DNA of 59,127 bases from Paracoccaceae bacterium (GTDB taxonomy: Bacteria > Pseudomonadota > Alphaproteobacteria > Rhodobacterales > Rhodobacteraceae), in the NCBI GenBank assembly GCA_027492585.1, contig JAPUEK010000066.1, positions 1 through 59,127 of the forward strand, written 5' to 3'. Both the position numbers and the translations under genes were made by a program. Each line of letters starts with the position of its first letter. The first letter of the stretch is position 1. Positions 43,467-52,534 of this stretch are shown here, piece by piece. Below the pieces are notes generated by a model. The model did not search any database. It was not told the DNA's origin and saw only the letters and a list, made by a program, of their open reading frames with translations.

Positions 43467-43599
43467 CCGTATCTCCCCCCTGTGGTCATCCCGTTCCTGT
43501 GCCGGTCCGTTCGATGCCACGATGTCATTGTCGAGGGGAACTATAGGCAAAAAAACGCACCACACAAACGTTTTCGGAAGCGCCAACCCTGCGAAATCA

Positions 43600-43627
43600 A
43601 AGAGCCCCGTCCTGCGACGGGGCTCTT
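43600..43627. terminator. Strong hairpin terminator behind rpsA
   Basis: AAGAGCCCCGTC / GACGGGGCTCTT forms a 12-bp stem with a 4-base loop; T-rich on both sides. It is about 29 bases behind the rpsA stop and before ihfB. Confidence 0.85.
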
Positions 43628-43655
43628 CTTTACCATTGCGATCCGCAGGATCGGA

Positions 43656-45338
43656 TCAGCTGCGGTCGCCCTTCAGGGCCGCACCGAGGATATCGCCCAG
43701 CGAGGCGCCCGAATCGGAGGAGCCGTATTGTTCCACGGCTTCTTTCTCTTCGGCGATTTCGCGGGCCTTGATCGACAGGCCCAGACGGCGGGTCTTCGGG
43801 TCGATGTTGGTCACGCGGACATCGACGTGATCCCCGATCTGGAAGCGCTCGGGGCGCTGCTCGGCCCGGTCACGCGACAGGTCGGAGCGGCGGATGAACG
43901 ACTTGGCGCCGTTATATTCCACTTCGACGCCGCCATCTTCGATCGCGGTCACGGTGACGGTGATGATGCCGCCGCGTTTCACGCCATCGACCGCATCGGT
44001 GAAGGTGTCGTCGCCCAGAGCCTTGATGGAGAGCGAGATGCGCTCCTTCTCGACATCCACTTCGGTGACGGCGGCTTTCACCGTGTCGCCCTTGCGGTAG
44101 TTCTGGATGGCGTCTTCGCCGCGCTGATCCCAGGACAGGTCAGAGAGGTGAACCATGCCGTCGATGTCATTGTCGAGGCCGACGAACAGACCGAATTCGG
44201 TGATGTTCTTGACTTCACCCTCGATGGTGGAGCCGACCGCATGGGTTTCCGCGAAGACTTCCCACGGATTGCGTTGGGTCTGCTTGAGGCCCAGCGACAC
44301 GCGGCGCTTGGCGCTGTCGATTTCCAGCACCATGACATCCACTTCCTGCGAGGTGGAGACGATCTTGCCGGGGTGGACGTTCTTCTTGGTCCAGCTCATT
44401 TCGGAGACGTGGACCAGACCTTCGACACCGGCTTCCAGCTCCACGAAGGCGCCGTAATCGGTGATGTTGGTCACGCGGCCCTTGTGGACCGAGCCGAGCG
44501 GATAGGCTTTTTCCACGGCATCCCACGGGTCGGACTGAAGCTGCTTCATGCCGAGCGAGATGCGGTGGGTGTCCTTGTTGATCTTGATGACCTGGACCTT
44601 GACGGTCTCGCCGATCGACAGGATCTCGGACGGGTGGTTGACGCGGCGCCAGGCCATGTCGGTGACGTGCAGCAGGCCGTCCACGCCGCCGAGGTCAACG
44701 AAGGCACCGTATTCGGTGATGTTCTTGACCACGCCGTCGACGGTCTGACCTTCGGTCAGGTTGCCGATGACTTCGGCACGCTGTTCGGCGCGCGATTCTT
44801 CCAGGATGGCGCGGCGCGACACGACGATGTTGCCGCGGCGACGGTCCATTTTCAGGATCTGGAAGGGTTGCTTCATGCCCATGAGCGGGCCGGCGTCACG
44901 CACGGGGCGCACGTCAACCTGCGAGCCCGGAAGGAAGGCGACAGCGCCGCCCAGATCCACCGTGAAGCCGCCTTTGACGCGGCCGAAGATCGCGCCATCG
45001 ACGCGGGTTTCGGCGGCATAGGCTTTTTCGAGACGGTCCCAGGCCTCTTCGCGGCGGGCTTTCTCGCGGCTGATCACAGCTTCGCCGCGGGCATTCTCCA
45101 CGCGGTCCAGATAGACCTCGACTTCATCGCCCACGTTGATGTTCGGGGCTTCGCCGGGGTTAGCGAATTCTTTCAGATCGATGCGGCCTTCCATTTTGTA
45201 GCCGACGTCGATGATGGCCTGGCCCGCTTCGATCGCGATGACCTTGCCTTTGACAACCGTTCCCTCTTCGGGGGTGTCAATTTCAAAGCTTTCCTTCAGG
45301 AGGGCTTCGAATTCGTCCATAGATGCTTTAGCGCACAT
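43656..45338 (-). CDS. rpsA: 30S ribosomal protein S1
   Basis: A 560-residue ribosomal protein that binds mRNA leaders. It starts MCAKASMDEFEALLKESFEI. Six S1 RNA-binding repeats follow: EEGTVVKGKVIAI, VDGAIFGRVKGGFTVDL, VDGVVKNITEYGAFVDLGG, HKGRVTNITDYGAFVELEAG, IEGEVKNITEFGLFVGLDN, and a final degenerate repeat near YNGAKSFIRRSDL. C-terminal GASLGDILGAALKGDRS is the alphaproteobacterial ending. The start at 45338 is preceded by AAGGAA. cmk is two genes upstream with a nitroreductase gene between. Confidence 0.97.
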   Translation of the reverse strand: MCAKASMDEFEALLKESFEIDTPEEGTVVKGKVIAIEAGQAIIDVGYKMEGRIDLKEFANPGEAPNINVGDEVEVYLDRVENARGEAVISREKARREEAWDRLEKAYAAETRVDGAIFGRVKGGFTVDLGGAVAFLPGSQVDVRPVRDAGPLMGMKQPFQILKMDRRRGNIVVSRRAILEESRAEQRAEVIGNLTEGQTVDGVVKNITEYGAFVDLGGVDGLLHVTDMAWRRVNHPSEILSIGETVKVQVIKINKDTHRISLGMKQLQSDPWDAVEKAYPLGSVHKGRVTNITDYGAFVELEAGVEGLVHVSEMSWTKKNVHPGKIVSTSQEVDVMVLEIDSAKRRVSLGLKQTQRNPWEVFAETHAVGSTIEGEVKNITEFGLFVGLDNDIDGMVHLSDLSWDQRGEDAIQNYRKGDTVKAAVTEVDVEKERISLSIKALGDDTFTDAVDGVKRGGIITVTVTAIEDGGVEVEYNGAKSFIRRSDLSRDRAEQRPERFQIGDHVDVRVTNIDPKTRRLGLSIKAREIAEEKEAVEQYGSSDSGASLGDILGAALKGDRS

Positions 45339-45416
45339 GCAGTTCAGTTCCTTTTCTCGTGTTTTCACTGGCCATGCGGTTGGCTCCGCCGGTCTTTGTC
45401 CGCTGATTTCCGTCTA

Positions 45417-45489
45417 ACGGCCAAAGGGCCGTGGCTGACGCCCGACCCTCGACGGCTGGCTGCTTAGTCCCAATGGGGCCGCATTGCAA
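45417..45489 (-). promoter_or_regulatory. Candidate rpsA promoter and leader hairpin
   Basis: TTGCAA (45484-45489) and TAAGCA (45466-45461) lie 17 bp apart on the minus strand, a fair -35/-10 pair. Downstream in the leader, ACGGCC-CTTT-GGCCGT (45417-45432) forms a small hairpin about 80 bases before the rpsA ATG. Confidence 0.4.
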
Positions 45490-45544
45490 GCGTCCACGGG
45501 GCAGGGGCGTGCTGCCGGGCGGCCCGCGGCGGGGCTGGCAGACG

Positions 45545-45571
45545 CAAAAGGCCCGGTGTTTCCACCGGGCC
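45545..45571 (-). terminator. Rho-independent terminator of the nitroreductase gene
   Basis: GGCCCGGTG / CACCGGGCC, 9-bp stem with a 4-base loop, followed on the minus strand by TTTTGC; 20 bases behind the stop. Confidence 0.85.
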
Positions 45572-45590
45572 TCTCGCCGATGCCACGGGA

Positions 45591-46223
45591 TCAGGCGACC
45601 AGCGTGACCAGTTCGTCAAGCGGGCGGCGCACTTTCTTCAGCGGCGCCAGCCAGTCGCCGCCATTGTCGCGGTAGCCAAGCGGCAGCATGGTGACCGAAC
45701 GCAGGCCCCGCGCGCGCAGACCGAGGATCTCATCGACCTGTGCCGGATCGAAGCCTTCCATCGGGGTCGAATCGACTTCCTCGAAGGCGGCGGCGGTCAC
45801 GGCGATCCCGAAGGCGATATAGGCCTGCCGGGCGGCGTGCTGGTAGTTCTCTTCGGCGGTGCGGGGCAGATACATGCCTTTCAGCCGCTCGTAATAGGCG
45901 GTGAGCGCCTCCGAAGTGCCGCCACGCTCGGCGGCAAGCTGCTCGACCACGGCGTCGATGCGGGCATCGGTGTAATTGTCCCAGGCAGCGAAGACGAGGA
46001 TATGGGAGCCATCGGTGATCTGCGCCTGATCATAGGCGGCAGCGCGCAGCTTGGCCTTCACTTCGGGGTTGGTGACCACGATCACTTCAAACGGCTGAAG
46101 CCCGCTGGAGGTCGGCGCCAGCCGGGCGGCTTCGAGGATGCGATCCACCTTGTCCTGCGGCACCGGCTTGTCGGAGGACATTTTCTTGGTGGCATAGCGC
46201 CAGTTGAGTTTTTCTTGCAGCAT
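45591..46223 (-). CDS. NAD(P)H-dependent nitroreductase family protein (FMN)
   Basis: A 210-residue flavoprotein of the nitroreductase superfamily. It begins MLQEKLNWRYATKKMSSDKP; the RYATKK start block, ARLAPTSSGLQPFEVIVVT (FMN-binding serines, residue 32-50), and late LGLRARGLRSVTMLPLGYR match NfsB/FMN reductase-type proteins. GAGG is six bases before the ATG. Substrate unknown (quinones, flavins or nitro compounds). It lies between cmk and rpsA, an insertion into the usual cmk-rpsA pair. Confidence 0.87.
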   Translation of the reverse strand: MLQEKLNWRYATKKMSSDKPVPQDKVDRILEAARLAPTSSGLQPFEVIVVTNPEVKAKLRAAAYDQAQITDGSHILVFAAWDNYTDARIDAVVEQLAAERGGTSEALTAYYERLKGMYLPRTAEENYQHAARQAYIAFGIAVTAAAFEEVDSTPMEGFDPAQVDEILGLRARGLRSVTMLPLGYRDNGGDWLAPLKKVRRPLDELVTLVA

Positions 46224-46340
46224 GGTCAGCCTCATTCTGTAACGGCACCCGATCCGGTGTCGCGGGAAGAGGAAACTGGGGACTTCGCCGCGCCGCGGCA
46301 ACGTTCCCCGGCGCACAGAACCTGTTCGGCGTTGCGGGGT

Positions 46341-46925
46341 TTAACGCAGCCGCCCGGAGATTATGGCAATCGCCTGCGCCACGGCATCGTCGATGGCAAG
46401 CGTGCTCGTGTCGATCACCACCGCATCTTCGGCCGCGCGCAGGGGCGCATCGGCGCGGCCCATGTCGCGGGCGTCGCGCTCGCGCACTTCGGCCAGCACC
46501 CGCGTCTCGTCCCCGCCCACCTCCAGCCAGCGGCGATGAGCGCGGACCTCGGGGCTCGCGGTGACGAAAAGCTTCGCCTCCGCCTCCGGGCAGATCACCG
46601 TGCCGATGTCGCGCCCGTCGAGCACCGCTCCTCCCGGACGCCGGGCGAACCGCCGCTGGAAGTCCAGAAGGGCCGCTCTCACCTCTGGCAGGGCGGCCAC
46701 CCGGCTCGCGGCTTGGCCCGCTTCGAGCGAGCGCAGATCGCCGCGCTCCAGATCCTCGGGGGTGAGCCTGCGCGCCGTTTCGCCGGGGTCGCCGCCCTTG
46801 GCGCCCACCGCCCGATACAGAAGCCCGGTGTCGAGATGGGCAAAGCCGAACCGCGCCGCCACCGCGCGCGAGATCGTTCCCTTGCCCGCCGCGGCAGGTC
46901 CGTCGATGGCCACGGTAAAGATCAT
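46341..46925 (-). CDS. cmk: Cytidylate kinase
   Basis: A 194-residue nucleotide kinase phosphorylating CMP/dCMP. It starts [20 protein letters not shown] (P-loop GPAAAGKGT at 9-17), then [34 protein letters not shown] with the NMP-binding Arg/Asp, and [13 protein letters not shown]. Slightly short for the family (about 200-225). The start overlaps the upstream membrane gene stop as ATGA. It is part of aroA-membrane protein-cmk. Confidence 0.92.
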   Translation of the reverse strand: MIFTVAIDGPAAAGKGTISRAVAARFGFAHLDTGLLYRAVGAKGGDPGETARRLTPEDLERGDLRSLEAGQAASRVAALPEVRAALLDFQRRFARRPGGAVLDGRDIGTVICPEAEAKLFVTASPEVRAHRRWLEVGGDETRVLAEVRERDARDMGRADAPLRAAEDAVVIDTSTLAIDDAVAQAIAIISGRLR

Positions 46926-47431
46926 CGCCCCCTCCGTTTCAGCCCCAGAAGCGCAAGCGCCACCAGCACCGCCAGCCCGAAGGTCAGAAATTTCGCCTGC
47001 GTGAGCAGGCTGGCGAGCCGTACCGCTTCGGGGTCCACCGGCAGATCGGCGCGCAGAAGGCGGCTGATGGCGGCGTTCTCGCCCAGATCGCAGAGCCCAT
47101 AGGCCAGTGCCGGCAGGCCGAGCGCCACCCGCAGCCCCTGCGCCAGGCCCCGCCATGCGCGGCGCCCCAGCGGCAGCAGCAGGACTCCCGCCATCAGCAT
47201 CGGGAACAGCGTGTCCAGAAGCCGCACCGGCCCGAGGTAAAGCGCCTTGCCCGCCCCGCTCAGCGCCGCAAGGTAATCATTCGCCGCCCCCGCTTCATAG
47301 CCGCCGATCCGCAGGTCGAAGGGCGCAAGCCCCCCCGCCGCCGCGCGCAACTGCGGCCCGTAGATCAGCACCTGCCCGCCAAAGGCCAGCGCCGCCGCCG
47401 CGATCAGCAGCAGGACCGGCCCGCGTTTCAT
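46922..47431 (-). CDS. Four-helix membrane protein of unknown function
   Basis: Predicted 169-residue membrane protein: helices [61 protein letters not shown] and [27 protein letters not shown] and DTLFP are the most polar conserved-looking points. Overlaps aroA (TGATG) and cmk (ATGA), so it is fully coupled within the aroA-cmk operon. I do not recognise a family. Confidence 0.8.
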   Translation of the reverse strand: MKRGPVLLLIAAAALAFGGQVLIYGPQLRAAAGGLAPFDLRIGGYEAGAANDYLAALSGAGKALYLGPVRLLDTLFPMLMAGVLLLPLGRRAWRGLAQGLRVALGLPALAYGLCDLGENAAISRLLRADLPVDPEAVRLASLLTQAKFLTFGLAVLVALALLGLKRRGR

Positions 47432-48780
47432 CAGAGCCCGCGGCGCAACGTGGCGCCGAGCCCGGTCATCAGCCCCTCGAAGATCGGGAAGGAGGTGACG
47501 ATCGGCGAGGCATCATCGACGGAAACCGGCTTTTGCGCCGCCATGCCGGCCACGAGAAAGGACATGGCGATCCGGTGGTCGAGATGGGTGGCGCAGGTCG
47601 CCCCCCCCGGCATCCCGCCCGGCCCCATGCCATGAACGATGAGCGTATCCTCATCCTCCTCGACCCGCACGCCGCAGGCCTCCAGCCCACGCGCCATGGC
47701 GTCGATGCGGTCGCTTTCCTTGACCCGCAGCTCCTTCACGCCGCGCATCACCGTCCTGCCCTCGGCAAAAGCCGCGACCACCGACAGCACCGGATATTCG
47801 TCGATCATCGAAGGCGCCCGCTCCGGCGGCACCTCGATGCCCTTCATCGCCCCCGAGAAGCATACGCGCAGATCGGCCACCGGCTCCCCGCCTTCGGAGC
47901 GGGGATTGCGGAACTCGATCTCCGCCCCCATCTCCACCAGCGTCAGGTAAAGCCCGTTGCGGGTCAGGTTCTGGCTGACCCCCGGCACGAGGATGTCGGA
48001 GCCCTCGACGATCAGCGCCGCACAGACCGGGAAGGCGGCGGAGGAGGGATCGCGCGGCACTGCCACCGTTTGAGCGCGCAGCTCCGGCTGGCCCTTCAGC
48101 GTGATCACGTGGCCCTCGGAGGTCTTCTCGACATGAAGATCCGCACCAAAGCCCAGCAACATCCGCTCCGAATGGTCGCGGGTCGGCTCGCGCTCGATCA
48201 CCACCGTCTCGCCCGGCGCATTGAGCCCGGCCAGAAGCACCGCCGATTTCACCTGCGCCGAGGCAACGGGCAGGGCATAGCGCACCGGAACCGGGTTTGC
48301 CGCGCCCACGAGGGTCATCGGCAGCCGCCCGCCCTTGCGCCCGTAAGCCATGGTGCCGAAGAGGCTCAGCGGATCGGTCACCCGCCCCATCGGCCGCTTG
48401 CGAAGGCTCGCATCGCCGGTGAAGGTCGCGCTGATCGGCGTCGTCGCCATGGTCCCCATGATGAGCCGCACGCCGGTTCCGGAATTGCCGCAGTCGATCA
48501 CGTCGGCAGGCTCGGAAAACCCGCCCACACCCACACCGTTGACCGTCCAGGCCCCCGGCCCGTGCTGCTCCACCTCCGCGCCGAAGGCCCGCATCGCCTT
48601 GGCGGTATCCAGCACATCCTGCCCTTCCAGAAGCCCGGTGATCTTCGTCTCGCCCACCGCCATCGCACCGAAGATCAGCGCCCGGTGGCTGATCGACTTG
48701 TCGCCCGGAACCGAGGCCACACCCGAAAGCGGCCCGGATTTATGAGCGGTCATCGGTTGGGCATCACCATGGCCAGACAT
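47431..48780 (-). CDS. aroA: 3-phosphoshikimate 1-carboxyvinyltransferase (EPSP synthase)
   Basis: A 449-residue enzyme of the shikimate pathway. The PEP/shikimate motifs are [13 protein letters not shown] (about 30-42), [14 protein letters not shown] (about 95-108) and [16 protein letters not shown] (late). [18 protein letters not shown] and PGGMPGG are also seen. AGGAGG is 6-7 bases before ATG 48780; longer in-frame extensions are non-coding. It heads the aroA-cmk operon. Confidence 0.95.
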   Translation of the reverse strand: MSGHGDAQPMTAHKSGPLSGVASVPGDKSISHRALIFGAMAVGETKITGLLEGQDVLDTAKAMRAFGAEVEQHGPGAWTVNGVGVGGFSEPADVIDCGNSGTGVRLIMGTMATTPISATFTGDASLRKRPMGRVTDPLSLFGTMAYGRKGGRLPMTLVGAANPVPVRYALPVASAQVKSAVLLAGLNAPGETVVIEREPTRDHSERMLLGFGADLHVEKTSEGHVITLKGQPELRAQTVAVPRDPSSAAFPVCAALIVEGSDILVPGVSQNLTRNGLYLTLVEMGAEIEFRNPRSEGGEPVADLRVCFSGAMKGIEVPPERAPSMIDEYPVLSVVAAFAEGRTVMRGVKELRVKESDRIDAMARGLEACGVRVEEDEDTLIVHGMGPGGMPGGATCATHLDHRIAMSFLVAGMAAQKPVSVDDASPIVTSFPIFEGLMTGLGATLRRGL

Positions 48781-48858
48781 GTTCTTCCTCCTGCGCTTTG
48801 GCGCCTGATAGCGCAACCGGGCCGGGCCGTCCATCGCCGGAACTTCCGCGCGCCCCGC

Positions 48859-48894
48859 CCTTTCTTCTCTTTGCAAATATCCCCGCCGGAGGCT
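48859..48894 (-). repeat. GGATATTT element behind trmB
   Basis: On the minus strand: GCCTCCGGCGGGGATATTTG followed by CAAAGAGAAGAAAG. It begins eight bases after the trmB stop and is in sense orientation; tail nearly equal to the copy ending at 7904. Confidence 0.55.
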
Positions 48895-48901
48895 CCCGCC
48901 C

Positions 48902-49588
48902 TCACCCCGCGCGACGGAAGGTCAGGTAATGCGGCGGGCGGCCCTCGCGCAGCGCCTTCTGCTCATAGCGGGTGGAGAACCAGTCTTCCCAGGGCGCGTC
49001 CCCCTCCGCGACCAGTTCGAAACCGGCCTGCGGCACCTCCTCCAGCGTCTGGCGGACGTAATCGGCGATGTCGGTCGCCACGCGGAACTCCGCCCCCGGC
49101 TTCATGCAGCGGGCGAGCGCGGTCAGATACCCCTGCGTCACGAAACGGCGGCGGTGATGGCGGGCCTTCGGCCAGGGATCGGGATAGTTCAGGAAGACCT
49201 TCGACAGGCAGGCGTCCGGCAGCACGTCGAAAAGATCGCGCACATCGCCGGGATGGAGGTGCAGGTTGCCCACCTCCGCCGCCCGGATCTTGCCGAGTAG
49301 CATGGCGATGCCGTTGACGAAAGGCTCGCAGCCGAGGATCTCCACCTCAGGATAGCGCGCCGCCATATGAACGAGATGCTCGCCGCCGCCAAAGCCGACC
49401 TCCAGCCACAGGGGCTTGGCGCCGAAGCGCCCAAGGTCAAGCGGGCTGCGCGCCGGGTTCTCCTCCCGCGTGACGCCGGGCAGGGTCAGCGGGCCGAGAT
49501 CCTCGGCCAGATAGGTCTTCTGGCTGGTCCGCAGGGTCTTGCCCCGGATGCGGCCATAGAAATTGCGACGCTCAGGGTTTTCGGTCAT
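48902..49588 (-). CDS. trmB: tRNA (guanine-N7-)-methyltransferase
   Basis: A 228-residue SAM enzyme that methylates G46 of tRNA. SAM motif is [17 protein letters not shown] (about residue 58-74), followed by [31 protein letters not shown] (the TrmB signature PDPWPK) and an acceptor block [13 protein letters not shown]-terminal [11 protein letters not shown] is typical. ATG 49588 chosen. It is downstream of metK in the same orientation, separated by twin hairpins. Confidence 0.95.
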   Translation of the reverse strand: MTENPERRNFYGRIRGKTLRTSQKTYLAEDLGPLTLPGVTREENPARSPLDLGRFGAKPLWLEVGFGGGEHLVHMAARYPEVEILGCEPFVNGIAMLLGKIRAAEVGNLHLHPGDVRDLFDVLPDACLSKVFLNYPDPWPKARHHRRRFVTQGYLTALARCMKPGAEFRVATDIADYVRQTLEEVPQAGFELVAEGDAPWEDWFSTRYEQKALREGRPPHYLTFRRAG

Positions 49589-49707
49589 GGCGGCCCCTTT
49601 CTGGAGCCGCCTCATGGCAACGAAGCCCGCAAGGGTCAAGCCCGCGCCGATGGTCTTTGAAAGGGTTACGGTCCCATCCGAAACAGCCTTCGTCCGCCAA
49701 GCCCGGC

Positions 49708-49750
49708 CGATGTCTTTGAAGACATCGCGGCGGACCCCTTGAAGGGTCCG
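49708..49750 (-). terminator. Twin hairpins behind metK
   Basis: CGATGTC-TTTGAA-GACATCG (49708-49727) and CGGACCC-CTTGAA-GGGTCCG (49731-49750): two 7-bp stems with nearly identical six-base loops. Neither has a T-run. They lie just behind the metK stop at 49777. Confidence 0.45.
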
Positions 49751-49776
49751 CGCGCCCGTCGCCCGGACTGCGGCGC

Positions 49777-50943
49777 TCAGACCGCTTTCTTCAGCGCCTC
49801 GACCAGATCGGTGCGCTCCCAGGAGAAGCCGCCATCGGCCTCCGGCGCCCGGCCGAAATGGCCATAGGCGGAGGTGCGGGCATAGATCGGCCGGGTCAGG
49901 GCCAGATGTTCGCGGATGCCGCGCGGCGTGAGGTCCATGGAGGCGTTGACGGCGCGCTCGATCACTTCATCCGGCACGGTGCCGGTGCCATGGGTATCGA
50001 CATAGATCGACTGCGGCTCGGCGACGCCGATGGCGTAGGAGACCTGAAGGGTGCAGCGATCCGCCAGCCCCGCGGCCACGATGTTCTTGGCCAGATAGCG
50101 CGCGGCATAGGCGGCGGAGCGGTCCACCTTGGTCGGGTCCTTGCCGGAGAAGGCGCCGCCGCCATGGGGGGCCGCACCGCCATAGGTGTCCACGATGATC
50201 TTGCGGCCCGTCAGGCCCGCATCGCCATCCGGCCCGCCGATCACGAAGACCCCGGTGGGGTTCACATGCCAGACGGTCTTCTTGGTCAGCCAGCCCTCGG
50301 GCAGGACCTCGCGGATATAGGGTTCCACGATGCCGCGGATCACCTTGGAGGTCTGCCGCTTGGAGGTGTGCTGGGTGGACAGCACGATGGAGGTCACCTC
50401 CACCGGCTTGCCATCCACATAGCGCAGCGAAAGCTGGCTTTTGGCATCGGGACCGAGCGTCGGTTCGGCGCCGGATTTGCGCGCCTCGGCCAGACGGCGC
50501 AGGATCGCATGGGCATATTGGATCGGGGCCGGCATGAATTCCGGGGTCTCGCGCGTGGCATAGCCGAACATGATGCCCTGATCGCCGGCGCCATCCTTGT
50601 CCACGCCCTGCGCGATATGGGCCGATTGCCCGTGCAGGTAGTTGTGAACCTTGATCTTTTCCCAGTGGAACTTCTTCTGCTCATAGCCGATGTCGCGCAC
50701 GCAGTCGCGCACGATCCCGTCGATGCGCGCCATCATCGCATCGGTCGCCTCCTTGGTGGACAACCCCACCTCGCCGCCGACCACCACGCGGTTCGTCGTG
50801 GCGAAGGTCTCGCAGGCGACGCGGGCATTGGGCTCTTCGGTCAGGAAGGCATCCAGAACCGCGTCCGAAACGCGGTCGCACAATTTGTCGGGATGCCCCT
50901 CGGAGACCGATTCCGAGGTGAAGACGTAGTTGCTGCGGCTCAT
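49777..50943 (-). CDS. metK: S-adenosylmethionine synthetase
   Basis: A 388-residue enzyme making SAM from methionine and ATP. It starts [38 protein letters not shown] is the ATP-binding block, and [15 protein letters not shown] (GAGDQG motif), [25 protein letters not shown] and FGR near the end are diagnostic. The 5' leader on the same strand matches a SAM/SAH riboswitch (50951-50997) that covers the Shine-Dalgarno GGAG, so translation is expected to fall when SAM is high. Confidence 0.97.
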   Translation of the reverse strand: MSRSNYVFTSESVSEGHPDKLCDRVSDAVLDAFLTEEPNARVACETFATTNRVVVGGEVGLSTKEATDAMMARIDGIVRDCVRDIGYEQKKFHWEKIKVHNYLHGQSAHIAQGVDKDGAGDQGIMFGYATRETPEFMPAPIQYAHAILRRLAEARKSGAEPTLGPDAKSQLSLRYVDGKPVEVTSIVLSTQHTSKRQTSKVIRGIVEPYIREVLPEGWLTKKTVWHVNPTGVFVIGGPDGDAGLTGRKIIVDTYGGAAPHGGGAFSGKDPTKVDRSAAYAARYLAKNIVAAGLADRCTLQVSYAIGVAEPQSIYVDTHGTGTVPDEVIERAVNASMDLTPRGIREHLALTRPIYARTSAYGHFGRAPEADGGFSWERTDLVEALKKAV

Positions 50944-50950
50944 GGGAAAG

Positions 50951-50997
50951 TGCTCCATTGGGTTAACCCGTCACGCCAGGAAGCCGTTGTGACGGTG
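50951..50997 (-). ncRNA. SAM/SAH riboswitch in the metK leader
   Basis: The minus strand reads GTCACAACGGCTTCCTGGCG, then TGACGGG, TTAACCC and AATGGAGCA. The conserved core GTCACAACGG...CTTCCTGGCGTGAC plus AATGGAGCA is the consensus of the SAM/SAH riboswitch known upstream of metK in Rhodobacterales. GTCA/TGAC forms P1; GGAG in the 3' part is both pseudoknot partner and ribosome-binding site, 9 bases before the ATG. Ligand binding should hide the site. Confidence 0.9.
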
Positions 50998-51031
50998 AAT
51001 GGGCTGTCCTAAGGCCGAAAGCGGAGGGGCG

Positions 51032-52534
51032 TCAAGGGCGGCCCGGTGTTTTGCGGCGCAGCAGGGCGAGGGCGAGTCCGGCAAGCCACAGGGCAAGGAA
51101 GGGCGCTTCGCCGAAGCGGGCATAGGGCGTGGGCGGCAGGGCAGGGGGCAGGGCCGCATCAAGATAGGAAGCGACCCCGAAGGGCAGCGCCGCAAGCTCC
51201 CGCCCGCGCCCGTCGTAAACCGCCGTCACCCCGGTATTGGCCGCCCGCACCAGCGGCAATCCCTGTTCGATCGCCCGCAGCCGCGCCAGCTCCGCATGTT
51301 GGAACGGCCCGGAGAGCGTGCCGAACCAGGCGTCATTGGTGATCTGCACAATCCAGTCCGCGCGCTCCGGCGCCGCCGCCACATCCTGCGGAAAGACCGC
51401 TTCATAGCAGATCAGCGGCAGCACCTTGCCGAGCTTGCCGCCGAGGTCGAGCACCTGCGCGCCCACCCCCGCCGAATAGCCCGCCCCCGCCTGCGAGGCA
51501 AAGGCGCGCAGCCCGAAAAGCCGGTAGGCAAGATCGCCGAAGGGGATGTATTCGCCGAACGGCACCAGATGGTGCTTGTCATAGACCGGACCGATCTGCC
51601 CGTCGGGCCGGATCACGGCCAGCGAATTCCAGGCCCGCTCCCCCTCCACCCGCTGCATCCCGAGCGCCACCGGCGCGCCGTTGCCGGCCCCGGCGATGAC
51701 GCCGGCGAGTTCCGGGTGGCGGTCCAGAAGATAGGGCAGGGAGGTTTCCGGCCAGATCACAAGATCTGGGGACGGCTCCGCCACGGTAAAAGCCAGAAGC
51801 CGGTCAAGATGCTCTTGCGCCAGCCCCGCATCCCATTTCATCGCCTGCGCGGCATTGGGCTGCACCAGCCGCAGAAGGACGCCGGGCGCGGGCGGCTCGG
51901 GCTGGCGCAGCACCCAAAGCCCATAGCCCCAGCCCGCCGCGACCGCCGCCGCCGCCAGCACCATCCCCGGTCCCCGCCGCGCCGCCAGGGCCGCCGCAAT
52001 CAGCAGCGTCCCGAGCGTCAGCCCATAGGCCCCGAACAGCGCCGCCGCCTGCTCCACGGGGCTCGCCAGCCAGATATGGCCGGGCAAGGCCCAGGGAAAG
52101 CCGGTCAGCACATGGCCGCGGGCGAATTCCGCCATCGCAAGGGTCAGCGCAAAGCCGGTCCCCCGCGCCGGGAAAAGCCGCGACAGCGCCGCCGCCGCCG
52201 CCCAGAACAGCGCCAGCCCGAAGGAAAGGCCGACAAGCGCGAAGGGCGCCATCCAGCCGTAAACCTCCGGCTCGATCAGGAAAGGTTCGACGATCCAGCT
52301 CAGGGCGAGCGCGAAATGCCCCGCCCCGCCGAACAGCCCGGTCCAGGCCGCCGCGCGCGCATCCCCCGCCCGCGCCACCAGCCAGATCAACCCGGCAAAG
52401 CCCGCAAGCGCCAGATACCAGAACCCGAGCGGCGCCTGCCCTGTCGCGGCCAGCAGACCGGCGGCAAAGGCCGGCCCCGCCTGCCGCGCCCCCGGCCAGC
52501 CGAAGCGCCGGCCGCTGCCCTGATCACCCGGCAT
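51032..52534 (-). CDS. lnt: Apolipoprotein N-acyltransferase
   Basis: A 500-residue inner-membrane enzyme adding the third acyl chain to lipoproteins. Six or more membrane helices in the N-terminal half. The C-terminal nitrilase domain has the triad E in LVIWPETSLPYLL, K in VYDKHHLVPFGEYIPF and C in LPLICYEAVFPQ. QITNDAWFG and GVTAVYDGRGR are conserved. The start overlaps the corC stop by 11 bases, a normal order in alphaproteobacteria (ybeY-corC-lnt-metK). Confidence 0.92.
   Translation of the reverse strand: MPGDQGSGRRFGWPGARQAGPAFAAGLLAATGQAPLGFWYLALAGFAGLIWLVARAGDARAAAWTGLFGGAGHFALALSWIVEPFLIEPEVYGWMAPFALVGLSFGLALFWAAAAALSRLFPARGTGFALTLAMAEFARGHVLTGFPWALPGHIWLASPVEQAAALFGAYGLTLGTLLIAAALAARRGPGMVLAAAAVAAGWGYGLWVLRQPEPPAPGVLLRLVQPNAAQAMKWDAGLAQEHLDRLLAFTVAEPSPDLVIWPETSLPYLLDRHPELAGVIAGAGNGAPVALGMQRVEGERAWNSLAVIRPDGQIGPVYDKHHLVPFGEYIPFGDLAYRLFGLRAFASQAGAGYSAGVGAQVLDLGGKLGKVLPLICYEAVFPQDVAAAPERADWIVQITNDAWFGTLSGPFQHAELARLRAIEQGLPLVRAANTGVTAVYDGRGRELAALPFGVASYLDAALPPALPPTPYARFGEAPFLALWLAGLALALLRRKTPGRP

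Noticed and set aside
42378-45467. 1029-codon plus-strand open frame opposite rpsA/ihfB
   Set aside because: Antisense shadow of rpsA, ihfB and lapA; composition and lack of any domain argue against a gene.
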